Assembly: GCA_009746045.1 (NCBI GenBank)
Contig: RPFO01000120.1
Location: 124,001 to 188,000, forward strand
DNA length: 64,000 bases
Direction of reading: 5' to 3'
From: Mesostigma viride
Lineage: Eukaryota > Streptophyta > Mesostigmatophyceae > Mesostigmatales > Mesostigmataceae
The notes under the pieces were generated by a model, which worked only from the letters and a program-made list of their open reading frames with translations, made no database searches and had not been told where the DNA came from. Both the position numbers and the translations under genes were made by a program. Below are positions 53,420 to 63,827 of this stretch, one piece after another. The stretch's first letter is position 1; every line of letters begins with the position of its first letter.

Positions 53420-54780
53420 ATGCAGGGCTGATATTGCCTTCATGCGTGAGTTGAGCAGGAGACTGGCTGGGTGTGTGGCTGGCTAGGTGAGCGGGGCGTG
53501 TATGGGGTGTTGCAATGGTGAGGGCATGCGAAGCGGGCACATGCCTGGCTGGTTTGGGTGTTGGGTAGTTAGGTGGTTTGGTGATTGTGTTGTTGAGTGG
53601 TTAGGTGGTTATGTGGTTGTATAGCTGGGTGATTGGTTGTTTGGTTGTTTGATTGCCCAGAGAGCCTTGGGTGGGAGGCTTGGGCTATAGATGCTTCAAG
53701 GGATGCCTAGGCGTGGGTGGGTTCGATGGCAGGTGGGTGGCTGGTAGGTGGATGCCTTGGTAAATGGCTGGCTGCGTAGGTGGGATCACAGGCAGTTGGA
53801 GAGGGTGGGTGGGTGCCTGGGTGGCTGGCTGGTCATGGTGGGTGGATGAGTGCAAGGGCGGTCGGTTATTGGCAGATGGCCATGTGGCTTGGTGATGATA
53901 GGCTTTGGGGACTTTGAAGTGGGTGTTTTGTTGGATGCATGAGTGAAACAACTGCACGGTTTTGAGGGTGGTGGGTTGGTGGTTGGTTGGTTAGGGATGT
54001 GTGTGTGTGGGTGGGTTGGTGGGTGGGCCATTGGTGGTTGGTGGCTGGTGGATGTGTAGATGACTAGATGTGGGTGGGTGGGCGAAGGGACGGGTAGATG
54101 GACGGGTGGGCGCACAGATAGGGATGTGTGGATGGGTTTATGGTCGGGACCGACTCACCTATCGCGGGTGAAGGGCTGTGCAGGTTTGGGGTGAGGTAGG
54201 TGCCGGGGTGCTGGCTGAGAAAATGCATGTGTGGGTGGGTCAGTGGGTGGGTCAGTGGGTATAAGGGTGTGGGGGCAGTGAGTGGTTGAGTGGGTAGGTG
54301 CGTGGGTGGGTCAACTGTGGGTGGCCGGACGGGTGCATATGGGGCCAGCTGGCTGGGTGTTTAGGTGGTTGGGTGGTTGGGTGGTTGGCTCATTGGATGG
54401 GGGAATGCCTGCTTATTACCTAGTTGGTGTGTGGGTTGCGCAGGTGCCTTGGTGGGTGGGTGGATGTCCAAGTGGGTTGGTAGGTGGTTGAGTGCCTAGG
54501 TGCACGCATGGTTGTATAAGTTGGGTAAGCACGCGGCTGGCTTGGTGGGTGGGTCACTGGGTGGGAGGACAGGTGGCTGTCTGGGTGCACGGGCGCGCGA
54601 GTGTGTGAGCAGTTGTGTGGGTGGGTGGCCAGGTGGCTGCATGGGTGGGCGACTGCATGGGTGGCTTGGTGCGCACAAAGTGCAAGAGATGGAGACATGG
54701 GATATGCCAATGCCATATCATGTGAGCATACGTGGATGCCAGGTGACATGTGCCAGCGTGGGGGTCACTGCACCTTGATG
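53420..54780. repeat. G/T-rich degenerate repeat field
   Basis: About 1.36 kb where the + strand is dominated by GGTGGGTGG, GGTTGGTTGG and GTGGGTGGGT. Strand asymmetry is extreme and consistent; runs of GGG are regularly spaced, so G-quadruplex formation on the + strand is plausible. Open frames on both strands (Pro/His/Thr-rich on the -) follow from the composition. Confidence 0.8.
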
Positions 54781-54789
54781 TGCTCGCTC

Positions 54790-55186
54790 GGCATATTCTC
54801 GACATGTATATTACTGTACACGTAGTAGTGTATATCATGCATGGTGCATGTTGGTAGCATTCACATGGCTGTGTTAGTGATGTGGCATGTATTATTCACC
54901 TTTCCTTCCCATTTTGCAATGTGCCAAGTAGTTTAGAGGCATGGTGTCATGGGGTATACGTATGGACATGCACTGCACATCACAGCTTTGTGGCATACTG
55001 GCAATGCCTACCTTACATGATGGATTCTGCTAGCAATGGTCACCACTCAGGCATTCACATGCACCAAGTTTTTGCACACAGTTTGTACTAGTCATTCTTG
55101 AGTTGCCTGCAAAGATTTAAATGATGTGCCCCAGCTTCGAGAATGTTTTGGTGGTTAATGTTGTTAAAATTGTGAGTAAACAAGCA
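54790..55186. other. No gene recognised
   Basis: AT-richer DNA without domains or obvious repeats. Confidence 0.5.
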
Positions 55187-55390
55187 AAAAATGGTGACAA
55201 TTGCTGGCAAATGTCACCATTTTGGGCTCTGCATGATCTGAATTTTTGCTCATGACTTGTTGAGACCTTGCATCAGGTGCTGGCATGATGGCAATAAGTT
55301 TTGGTGGCATTCTGACATTATTTGGGTTAAATATTGATTTAAAATGGCCATTAATGACAAATGCTAGCAAAATTTTGCTAGCATTTGTCA
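55187..55390. repeat. Palindromic segment, possible MITE remnant
   Basis: AAAATGGTGACA (55187-55198) pairs with TGTCACCATTTT (55212-55223); 130 bp on, TGACAAATGCTAGCAAAA (55355-55372) is followed at once by its exact inverse (55373-55390), a 36-bp perfect palindrome. TGACA/TGTCA occurs at each arm. Confidence 0.7.
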
Positions 55391-55711
55391 CCAACCAGGG
55401 CTCCAAATGGCGTAGAACTTTGTACAAGGTCAGAACAACTATTATTCATCACCACTGCAAAGTTACAGCATAATCTGAGATCATCTATTGTTTCTATGCA
55501 AGTGCAAGTGGTTTAGGTGGCCAGTTTTGGCCTTGGATCTGGAGTTAACTTAAGCAGGGAGTACCATGTAAACTTAACATTTTGACTCAACTACTCCACC
55601 ACTAGCCAGACACATCCCGGGAAGTGGTGGGATCCAATCCTAGGTCAATCTGACAATAAACTTGCCATGGGCCATAATTTATGTAAAAAAAAGGCCATTT
55701 CAAGGTGTTGT

Positions 55712-55826
55712 GGAGTGCCCGCTGCCCGCTGCCGGCTGCCCGCTGCCCGCTGCCCGTTCCCCGTCCATAGCCCGCTACTTGGTTTTGCCCGTCGTACCTG
55801 TTTTACTCGTGACAGCATGATAAAAC
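55712..55826 (+). repeat. 115-bp direct repeat, copy 2
   Basis: Identical to 52136-52250. The flanking sequences of the two copies differ immediately on both sides. Confidence 0.92.
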
Positions 55827-56195
55827 TTGGTTCAATCGGCTACGTTTGTAACGGTTCCCGCCACGCCTTGAATTATTTGCGGGTCAAGTTGGGTCAAGCA
55901 TTGGCTTTCTGCTCCAAGCGTAAAAATATCTAGCCTTCCGAGCGGGTTGCAACTTCCGGACGCACGAATGCTATTATCGCCGAGCTCTGAATGATCGCCA
56001 TGTCAGCGGCCCGCGCGTTCGACCCGAGTTACTGGATTAGTTAATAGGATGGAAAGTGCTCTGTGGCCTCTCAACGGAGGCACGTGTGTAATTAATTAAT
56101 AAGTTGGGGTTAATGCTCCGTGACTCCCCAACGGGAGCACGTGTTAAATTAATTAATTATTTAGGGGCTAGGGCAACTTCATCAGAACACAGCCA
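55827..56195. other. No gene; relic of a LINE 3' hairpin and tail
   Basis: At about 56075-56160, AATTAATTAATAAG, GCTCCGTGACTCCCCAACGG, GAGCACGTG and AATTAATTAATTA resemble the 3' hairpin and tail of the LINE at 49336-50023, arranged in the + direction. This is probably the last 60 bp of another truncated copy. Confidence 0.5.
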
Positions 56196-56199
56196 TGAG

Positions 56200-56875
56200 C
56201 GGTTGCTTGGTCATTGGGTTGAACGTAATGTGCTTGGTCAGTATGGGAAACCTGTGCTCAGACAGGGGGTTAAACCCGTGGTTGGTCAGTATGGGGAACC
56301 GGTGCTTGGTCAGTGGGTGGAACCCATGCTTGGTCAGTATGGGGAAACCGTGCTTGGTCAGTGGATGGAACGTGTCCTTGGTCAGTGGCTGGAACCCGTG
56401 CTTGGTCAGTGGGTGGAACGTTTGCTTGGTCACTATGGGGAACCTGTGCTTGGTCAGTGGGTGGAATCTGTGCTTGGTCAGTGGGTGGAACGTTTGCTTG
56501 GTCCGTGAGGAAGCTGTGCTTGGTCAGTGGGTGGAACGTGGGCTTGGTGAGTGGGTCGATCGTGTGCTTGGTCAGTATGGGGAACCCGTGCTTGGTCAGT
56601 ATGGGGAACCCCCGCTTGGTCAGTGGGTTGAGCCCGTGCTTGGTCAGTGGGTGGAATGTAGGCTTGGTCAGGATGGGGAACCCGTGCTTGGTTAGTGGTA
56701 AGAGCCCGTGATTGGTCAGTGGGTTGAACGTGCTTGATCAGTATGGGGAAGCCATGCTTGGTCACTGGTCGGTGGGTGGAACCTGTGATTGGTCTCTATG
56801 GGGAACCCGTGCTTGGTCAGTGCGCGGAACGTGGTCTTGGTCAGTCGGGAGTGAGCGGTTGCTTGGTCAACAGTG
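56200..56875. repeat. 24-bp minisatellite
   Basis: About 28 degenerate copies of GCTTGGTCAGTGGGTGGAAC plus CCGT, or the variant with AGTATGGGGAACC. The unit is a multiple of three, so several frames stay open (VLGQWVEP, VLGQYGEP) and yield peptides up to 166 codons. No start context or domain supports coding. Confidence 0.9.
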
Positions 56876-56879
56876 TGGG

Positions 56880-57325
56880 TGGGTGGATTACCATTCCAAT
56901 GATGGCTTTTAAAAACATGAAAAAGGTAGAGACACTATCTCCTTTAATGCTTTAATATAGTGATCATCAAGAATTCGAAAAATGCCTGCCTGAAGGTCCC
57001 TTATCATGCAATTGATAGTCAAAATTAAAATCAAGATTAAATTCCAATTAATATTGTATATCCCCGGCGTTTTGCCTCAGGGCTTGGCGCCCAGGATACC
57101 ACATTGTGTCTGGGCCATCCCCCGCGGCATACCTTCTTTCACAACCACAGCCCACCACGGGCACCAAACACAGGAATGGGGATGAGTTGACCCAAGTCAG
57201 GTGGCTGGCAGGTGCCTGGGATAATTGCAGCCACGTTCCAATGGTGTAACACATGGAGAAGCGGTACCTGCAACAGCCCAAGTCTGCCAACAAAACAGTT
57301 GAGGAACTTTTCATGACACTCCAAG
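56880..57325. other. No gene recognised
   Basis: Unique-looking DNA with no domain. Confidence 0.45.
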
Positions 57326-57327
57326 TC

Positions 57328-57830
57328 GAAATACAACAGACCCGACAGTTACGAGAACGGAGGCACACCCGTACGCCAGGCGGGAATGACGCACCGGAGA
57401 GGCTCGGTAAGCCAACGGTGCCTCCCTTCCCGTGGCTGAGTAAAACACCATGGAAAAATACTGCGTGGGCCCACGCAAAAAAATGAACAGGCGTTCGAAA
57501 ACATCCCCTGGCATTGAAATACAGCAACAAAGAGTGGGAGGCATACCTGCCATCTGGAAGTGAAACAACGAATGTGATGGCAGAGCAAACTGGGCCTCCT
57601 TTCCCGCTGCTGACGGAAACAGAACGCAAACAGACGGCCTCGAAGCATAGATAGTAAAGCACGCAACCACGTTCTGAAGCGTCCCGAATTGAAATATAAC
57701 AAAACCGAGCGCAAAGATGGTATATGTGCATGGCGGGACATGTTGTCATGGAAACGCAAGGTAAGCACATTGCCCCCCCCCTATCCGCTCCTGATGTGAA
57801 CACAAAGGAAACAGACCGCCTGGAAGCCAA
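57328..57830. repeat. Degenerate tandem repeat, about 180 bp, three copies
   Basis: Copies begin GAAATACAACAG (57328), GAAATACAGCAAC (57516) and GAAATATAACAAAAC (57691). Each is preceded by a CGTTC.GAA-like block and followed by a stretch with 'CCTCCCTTCCCG' or 'CCTCCTTTCCCGCTGCTGA'-type sequence. Divergence is high. The long open frame on the - strand across it (57048-58022, 324 codons) is probably a by-product. Confidence 0.55.
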
Positions 57831-58029
57831 AATATCCACGCGACACAGTTCCATAGCCCGGCAAAGAAAAGCGCTGCTTACCCAGGCCGTGTCAGACCGG
57901 TGCCACCTTCTTACCCTGACAGTTTGTCTTCCCAGCAATCTTGCGCCACCTCTTAAGGGTATACGGCACCCAGTGTCCAGAGTCTCAAAAGACCCGTCCT
58001 CAAATACCCAAGCATCGGTCATTTAAGCC

Positions 58030-58320
58030 CCCGTTTCCAAACGTTCAAGAATGAAAGTGTAGCTTGCCCAACAGGCACGACCTACTCAGACAGGTGGCCA
58101 TACCATCATCCCGCGGCCATCATTTGAAATTTCATGTTGGGCCGCGACGCTGCTGCATGAATTGGTGGGCCGACCGTGCGCCGCTGGGGTGGGTCAGTCA
58201 GTTAGTTAGTGTACATATTCCCACGCCGGGGTGGGTAAGGCTAGTGGCCCATGGCCCGTGGCCCATCTCAGCTACTACGTCGGTCGTCTTTCGCTGCTGA
58301 CATTTTTTCCGTCCATTTAA
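58030..58320. other. No gene recognised
   Basis: Contains short duplications such as GTGGCCCATGGCCCGTGGCC (58249-58268). No domain. Confidence 0.45.
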
Positions 58321-58329
58321 TATAAGTAA

Positions 58330-58450
58330 CGTGCTCCTTCGCTGCGCTCCGGAGGGTAACATTACCTTGCTCCTTTGCTTCGCACCGAAGGGAAGGCCGC
58401 CTTCGGTGGCCGCTCGCTTTGCTTGATTGGCGCTTCGCGCGCAGTGTACC
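58330..58450. repeat. Cluster of short GC palindromes, organelle-like
   Basis: CTCCTTCGCTGCGCTCCGGA, CGAAGGGAAGGCCGCCTTCG and GCGCTTCGCGCGC are small stem-loops on an AT-rich background. Such clusters are known from chlorophyte chloroplast and mitochondrial intergenic DNA. Whether this is a nuclear copy of organelle DNA cannot be told from 120 bp. Confidence 0.4.
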
Positions 58451-58706
58451 TGGGATTCGCTAGATCTCCGGAGTACGAGCGAATGCCGATTTTTTCATCA
58501 CGATTTTCTACGAATCAAGACTCAAATGGTCATGAAGCTTGAGCGCTTTATATAGGTGTTGGGATTGATAAAATGGCAGATCACGGCCAGTTCATCTTAT
58601 TGTAGATCAGCATTTCAGTCAAAGCCACGGGGCAGAATGAAATCCCTCCTTGTATGAGTGAAAATGTATAATAATTAGTCCCTACCAAACTCTCTGCAAT
58701 AATCTA
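58451..58706. other. No gene recognised
   Basis: AT-rich, no domain; possibly the 3' untranslated part of the transposase relic that follows. Confidence 0.4.
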
Positions 58707-59065
58707 CTATATACGGGCCTTGTTGACAAGGCAGGTAGAGCCCCATTCTCTCACTTTTAACCATGGTGTATCACCTGAAACAGTGCCGGCCTTCAAATAA
58801 AAATTCGCGGAAGCGTGCTGCCGATGGACAAAAGATTCGTCCATGCATATGATCTTGGCCGTACCCTCCTTCCATGCTTGTCGATATTCAACAAAAAAAT
58901 CTGGTTGATCCCTAGGCTTCTTTTGGGTGTCAAGTTTGGCACCTAGACACACTCTCATGAATCTTCGTGTACCCCAGGCCAGTCAGTAAGTTGCCTAGTG
59001 TGGCGTCCGAGATGCCACCAGCTTGCTCCTCAAACCGTTTCACCAAATCCTTCGGCATGACAACC
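58707..59065 (-). pseudogene. Tc1/IS630-like DDE transposase fragment
   Basis: Read on the - strand: LVKRFEEQAGGISDATLGNL, LTGLGYTKIHE (helix-turn-helix of the type 'IS..TL...L..LGYT'), then, after a frame change near 58940, WKEGTAKIICMDESFVHRQH. The motif 'MDES.VH..H' contains the first catalytic Asp of DDE_3-type transposases. The N-terminal end is cut at 59065 by hAT-2; the later Asp and Glu are not found. A decayed relic. Confidence 0.6.
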
Positions 59066-60449
59066 CAGGTTGTGAAATACGTGCGTATTGTCAAAATAAA
59101 TACGGCAATACGCGTTTTTTGGGCCCCGACGTATTCTACGCGTATTTGGTCCCGAATACGTGATTTGGACTTGGGCAATTTTCGAGGTTCGAGCCGGGGC
59201 AGTGCTTGGCGCGAGGCCAGCCGGAACGTGGCGCGGCGCCTACCTCCCCCAAGATCTTCTACTATGCAAACTAGGCTCGATTACTACGAACTAGGCTTTT
59301 CGTCAGTCCCGAGTCCAGTCACTCCAGTTCATAATGACTTGTGCAAGAATAACCTTACTGACTGACTGACATAATGACTTGGCAGTTGGCAAGCTAACTG
59401 AAATTTCCATACACGGAGAGAGTGCCAGCAAGATGAAAATGCCAGCTGTGTTGGGAACGTGTGGCACGTAATATAGCCTGTATGATGAATATTGCATGGC
59501 GGTGTGCCATCGGATTTTGTGCTAGTTGTCAAACGTGTTTTTGCAGCCATGCCACACAAAGTGCCGGTGCATAAATTTGTAGAAAAAAAGACTGTCACGG
59601 TGAAGGATGCTCTGGGGAATACGGTTTCGCAGGTCAAGTTTAGCTGCTCATTTTGCGGCCACAATTTTACCAGTGGCGATGGCAAGCAGATCAGTGCGAC
59701 CAGGATGCGCGCACATTTTGCGAGCATCGCAGGGCAGGGCATAGACGCCTGCCCTGACGCAAAGACTGATTGGGCAGAAACGGAAGCTAGAATTCCAGGA
59801 GTTGTGGGCAAGAAGGCCGGGCTGAAGGCGAAGAAGCAGCGGCCCCTGAGCTTCAGGGCAGTGGCGGAGAGCGGCCAGGGCCTTGCTTCGGGGTCGGCGA
59901 TTGCAGGTGATCCTCGCCAGCAGACAATCACGAGGTTTGTGAACCCCACAAACGAAGAGGAGTGCCAGCTCCTGGTGGCCAACTTCTTTGTTGAGAACGC
60001 AATTTCCTTTCACGCGGCTCAGAGCCGCTCTTTCAAGGCGATGATTTCCGGCCTGAGTCAGTACAAAGGGCTGATCACTGCTCCCAGTCGGTGGCTGCTG
60101 GCAGGCAAACTTCTTCAGAAGCAAAAGACAAGGCAATTAGTTATTCATTCATGACCCATTTTGATATAGGATGATCAGATTTGATAGCTCGTTGTCTGAG
60201 TCATTCATGCATGGTAATGGTTGTCAGTGTTCTGACTTGACTGCACCTTGCCATGAGTGGTAACCATATTGCATAACTATACCCTAAGGCCTCAAACCCA
60301 AAAGGCCCATTCATAACCATGCTCTAAAGGCCGAATTGCACACTGTCGTATTTTGCCGTATTCAAGCCGACGTATTCTGCCGGGGTCTACGTATATACCC
60401 GTATTTTGGAGGCCGACGTATTTGACGTACCGACGTATTTCACAACCTG
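59066..60449 (+). mobile_element. hAT-2: hAT-type transposon with partial transposase, mismatched flanks
   Basis: Terminal inverted repeats CAGGTTGTGAAATACGT (17 bp perfect), with CGTATT/AATACG-rich subterminal DNA. The left 8-bp flank is TGACAACC and the right is GTCCGCAC; they do not match. The left flank is a DDE transposase fragment, the right flank LINE endonuclease sequence. Confidence 0.78.
59549..60154 (+). pseudogene. hAT-2 transposase N-terminal half with BED zinc finger
   Basis: The likely start is MPHKVPVHKFVEKK at 59549; an upstream in-frame ATG exists at 59492. Residues about 30-70 form a BED-type finger: FSCSFCGHNF (CX2C), TRMRAHFASI (His), and a Cys in GIDACPD. Residues about 135-195 match the segment that precedes the hAT catalytic core: LLVANFFVENAISFHAAQS, FKAMISGLSQYKGL, APSRWLLAGKLL. 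The frame ends 10 residues later with no RNase H-like core or C-terminal dimerisation domain, so the gene has lost its second half. Confidence 0.75.
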
Positions 60450-61240
60450 GTCCGCACCCTGCCCGGGGGAGATGCCCCCCCGCGGGCCAACGAGCTTGTC
60501 CACTACTGCCGCCTATATGGCATTGATGTGCTTGGGGTCCAAGAGCACCGACGCTCCTTTGAGGGCCCCGTTCAGCGTGTCACCCTCGCACTACAATGGC
60601 AACTGCTGTGCGGCCCGGCGCATGCACCGGGTCAGGGAGGAGTGGGCCTGCTGTGCTCCCCCACCGCTGCCGCCCAGCTCGTGGACCACAAACTTTGCTC
60701 GAATCCGATCCTTCAGTGCACTTTCCGCTCCCTTGAAGGACGGACCCCCATTATGCTCTCGGTAATTGTCGGATTTCCCTCACATGCTGGGCACCCGGCC
60801 GAGGACTGCGCAGCGTTCTTCAACCAGTTGCTCGACATAGAGAAACAGATCCCACGTCAATACATCGTTGCCATCTTGGTGGATGCCAACGCGACCCACT
60901 GGTGGCTGCCCGTGGGCCGCGGGGGCTGCATGTATGCGCCGCGCCTAACCGATAGCAATGCCAACACCCCCCTACTTGAGCAACTGCTCACTGAGGGGGA
61001 CTTGACTGCTGCCAATACGCTGTTTGCTAAACCGCCTGATGCACTAGTGACCTTTGTGGGCCCCATGCGCAGGGCAGCTGGCTCGATGCTCCCTCGGCGG
61101 CGATGTGTATGCTTGGACTATACATACTTGTGCGCAAAGTGCTGGCGCTCTTCCGTCATCGATGCCCGTACGCTGACCACCCCCATGCAGTGTCCCATCG
61201 GATCATCGCATGGTCACCGCAACCTTGCGCCTACTACGTC
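60450..61240 (+). pseudogene. LINE endonuclease domain (APE type)
   Basis: IDVLGVQEHRRSF holds the catalytic Glu motif ('L..QE'), VAILVDANATHWW corresponds to 'GDFNA', and after a frame change SDHRMVTATLRL gives the final Asp-His motif. The first motif ('N.R') is truncated to VRTL by the hAT-2 junction. This domain nicks target DNA to start target-primed reverse transcription. Confidence 0.82.
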
Positions 61241-61882
61241 TTCAAGCCCCTGCGCGCCGCCGCCCCCGGCCCTGCCCTGACTGGACCTGCTTACGCCCCG
61301 TCCGTGGGCGCAGGGAGAAGTGGTCAGCGGATGAGATACGCCGCGATGCAATCAGGTCTGCCTTCGTGGGGCGCGCAACCTTTGATGTACCTGGACGCAG
61401 ATCGCGGTGTAGATCTCACGCCACCCTACGAACTGTTCATGCGATCGGTCGGGAGCTTAATTGGCTCTAAGCTTCTCCCCGAGCAACCCCGCGCCCGACC
61501 AGCCCCGCTCTACCTGCGCGACGCCCGGGTGGTTGCCGCCCGGCTGGCGCTAGCGCAGGCCCGCCGCCGCGGGGAGGACCTGTACCCGTACCAGGAACGG
61601 CTTACTCAAGCATATACTGCCGCACATGCGGAGGAGGTGGAGACACTTGCCGCCGAAATCAATCGCCACACGGCCGCCAACCAGCACAAGGCGGCCTGGC
61701 GCTCTCTCGACCGTCTCACCGGACGCCGGGAAACGCAACGGGCTGACATCCCAGGCACCCCCAGTGAACGCCTTGCGATTTGGTTCAGCTCCCAGGCCAA
61801 ACTATCAGGGGCCCCTGGCCCGCCCCCCCCGCTTGACCCCGCTGCAGCTGCACGCCCTGCGGCCAGCCGAGGCGGCCCCTGA

Positions 61883-62941
61883 TTGAGCCCCCGCAGGCGC
61901 CCACCAGCGAGACGGACTACCTGGTCCCACCGCTCTCCGGCCCCTTGGTGGACGGCCCCCACGACGAGTGGACTCCCCAGGACTGGGCTGCTGCCATCTC
62001 CACCCTCCGCAATGATGCTGCCATGGGAGTGGACAACTGATTTCACCGGAGGTGGTTAAGATGCGCCTGAGCTTGAGCCTTTCCTCCGGGGTGTTTGCAA
62101 CCGGATTCTACGAGATGGCCTCCCCCCGCCGACGTATTGGAAGACCGCTGTCCGGGTCATGCTGTACAACAAGGGCAAGGGGTCCGACGCGGATACCGGC
62201 GACTACCGCGGCGTATGCCTTCAAAGCTGCGTGCTGAAAGTCTTCATGCGTCTCCTTGCTGCTGAACCGCATGCGCACCAGCCTCGATCCCCACCTCAGG
62301 TGAGTCCCAGATGGGCTTCCGTGTTGGTCGCAATTGTGTTATGGTCACTATTACCGCGCGCCGCCTGATCGAGGAAGTGGGCCGCCTGGCCCCCGGCCTC
62401 TTGCCATTGTTATTGATCTTCGTGGATTACACCAAGGCATTCAATACGGTTATATGGGACGCCCTGTGGGTGGTCCTTCACCTGTTCCGTGTCCCATCGT
62501 ACATCGTTGAGATCATCCGCCAGTTCTATGAAGGGTCCCAAGCCCAGGTCCGTACCGCCGACGGCGTCACTTCGGCGTTTCCCCTGCACACTGGGGTGTG
62601 GCAGGGCTGTGTGCTCTCCCCATATCTATTCATCATTATGGTGGACTATATTATGCGGCGTGCACAAGCCCGCTTCGCCCGGGTGGAGGGGCGCCCGCCG
62701 GGGATCCAGGTCACGGAGTACGCCAGCTACGGCGGGGTTGACCCACCCTACCGCCTGAGCGATCTGATCTACGCTGATGACACGACACTCGTGGAAACCC
62801 CAGAGTCAGCCCAACTGTGGCTAGACAGCTTATCACTGGAAGCGCGGGCGGTGGGGCTTATGATCAGCAAGAAAACGGAGGTCATGGCCATCGGCTTCCC
62901 TGCTGGGATAGCCCCACCCACCCTCCTCTTGCTAGACGGCA
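61883..62941 (+). pseudogene. LINE reverse transcriptase domain
   Basis: KGKGSDADTGDYRGVCLQSC is RT motif 0/1. QMGFRVGRNCV-type MGFRVGRNCVMVTITARRLI follows, then IFVDYTKAFNTVIWDALW (first Asp), TGVWQGCVLSPYLFIIMVDY and LSDLIYADDTTLVETPE (YADD active site). All catalytic Asp are present. The 5' part needs frame changes near 62040 and 62300. Confidence 0.92.
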
Positions 62942-63089
62942 GCCCCGTCCCCCCGGCGACTCGCTTCAAGCTCCTTGGCAGCTGGCTTCCCTCCACGGCC
63001 GACGACATCAACACGGCCCCGTCCCCCCGGCGACTCGCTTCAAGCTCCTTGGCAGCTGGCTTCCCTCCACGGCCGACGACATCAACACC
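62942..63089. repeat. 74-bp tandem duplication inside the LINE ORF
   Basis: Two adjacent copies (62942-63015 and 63016-63089) from GCCCCGTCCCCCCGGCGACT to GACGACATCAACAC differ at no position I could see. As 74 is not a multiple of three it shifts the frame between RT and the C-terminal region. Confidence 0.92.
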
Positions 63090-63827
63090 CGCATTGGCCA
63101 GGCCTGGGCGGCCCTCCGCCGCCTCGACAGGTTCTGGACCTGTCGCTACCTGAGTGAGCGACGCAAGCGCATTCTGTTCAAGGCCCTTGTCCTCAGCATC
63201 CTCCTTTATGGCTGCGAGGCGTGGACCCTGGACCAGGCGCTGAGCCAGCAGCTTGACGGCACCGTCACTCGAATGCTCCGTCATATCCTCGGCGTCCGCT
63301 ACCAAGAACGCCGCACCCGGGCCGAGCTCTACTGCGAGCTCCCTCTTGTCACCCATACCATCCGACACCGCCGCCTCCTCTTTGCCGGCCATCTTGCCCG
63401 CACAGACCAGGTGAATACCGATGTAAGCCCTGCCGGGGGGCTTAAGACGGGCCAACCAGGTAGACACCTCCTCCTATGGCAGGGTCCCCTTGTCCCATCG
63501 CAACCCACTGGCAAACTTGCGCGCGCCGGGCACCGGCGCGGCGCGACCCGGACCTATGTGACACAACTGCTTGAAGATGCAGGGCTTCTGGGACTATCCG
63601 TACTCCGCGCCCGCATGATTGACAAGGAGAAATGGGCTGCCATCTGCGATAAGCACCTCCCCGAGGGGTATGCTCCTGTTTTCTCCCCACGGGCCCCGCG
63701 GCCCGTTGCTAGCCAGGGTAGAAGTCCGCAGGTGGAGGTTATTGGTCCTGAGGATAGCCGCTACACTACCGCCTCGTCTGCCATTACAGTAGAGGACAGC
63801 TCGGATGAGGATTACATCCCCATCTAG
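63090..63827 (+). pseudogene. LINE ORF2 C-terminal region
   Basis: RKRILFKALVLSILLYGCEA, WTLDQALSQQLDGTVTRMLR, HILGVRYQERRTRAELYCEL and RHRRLLFAGHLAR are the standard motifs downstream of RT in RTE/CR1-like LINE proteins. The frame matches that of RT once the 74-bp duplication is discounted. It ends SSDEDYIPI at 63827. Confidence 0.88.

Noticed and set aside
52136-55826. Short LTR pair of a miniature LTR element
   Set aside because: The repeat lacks TG...CA ends, no target duplication, primer site or polypurine tract was seen; left as an unexplained direct repeat.
53420-56875. CRISPR-like regular repeats
   Set aside because: Repeat units are contiguous minisatellites without unique spacers, in eukaryotic transposon-rich DNA.
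57048-58022. 324-codon frame on the - strand
   Set aside because: Runs across degenerate tandem repeats; Cys/Arg/Leu-rich composition without domain or conserved motif. Could not be proven false, so kept only as a note.
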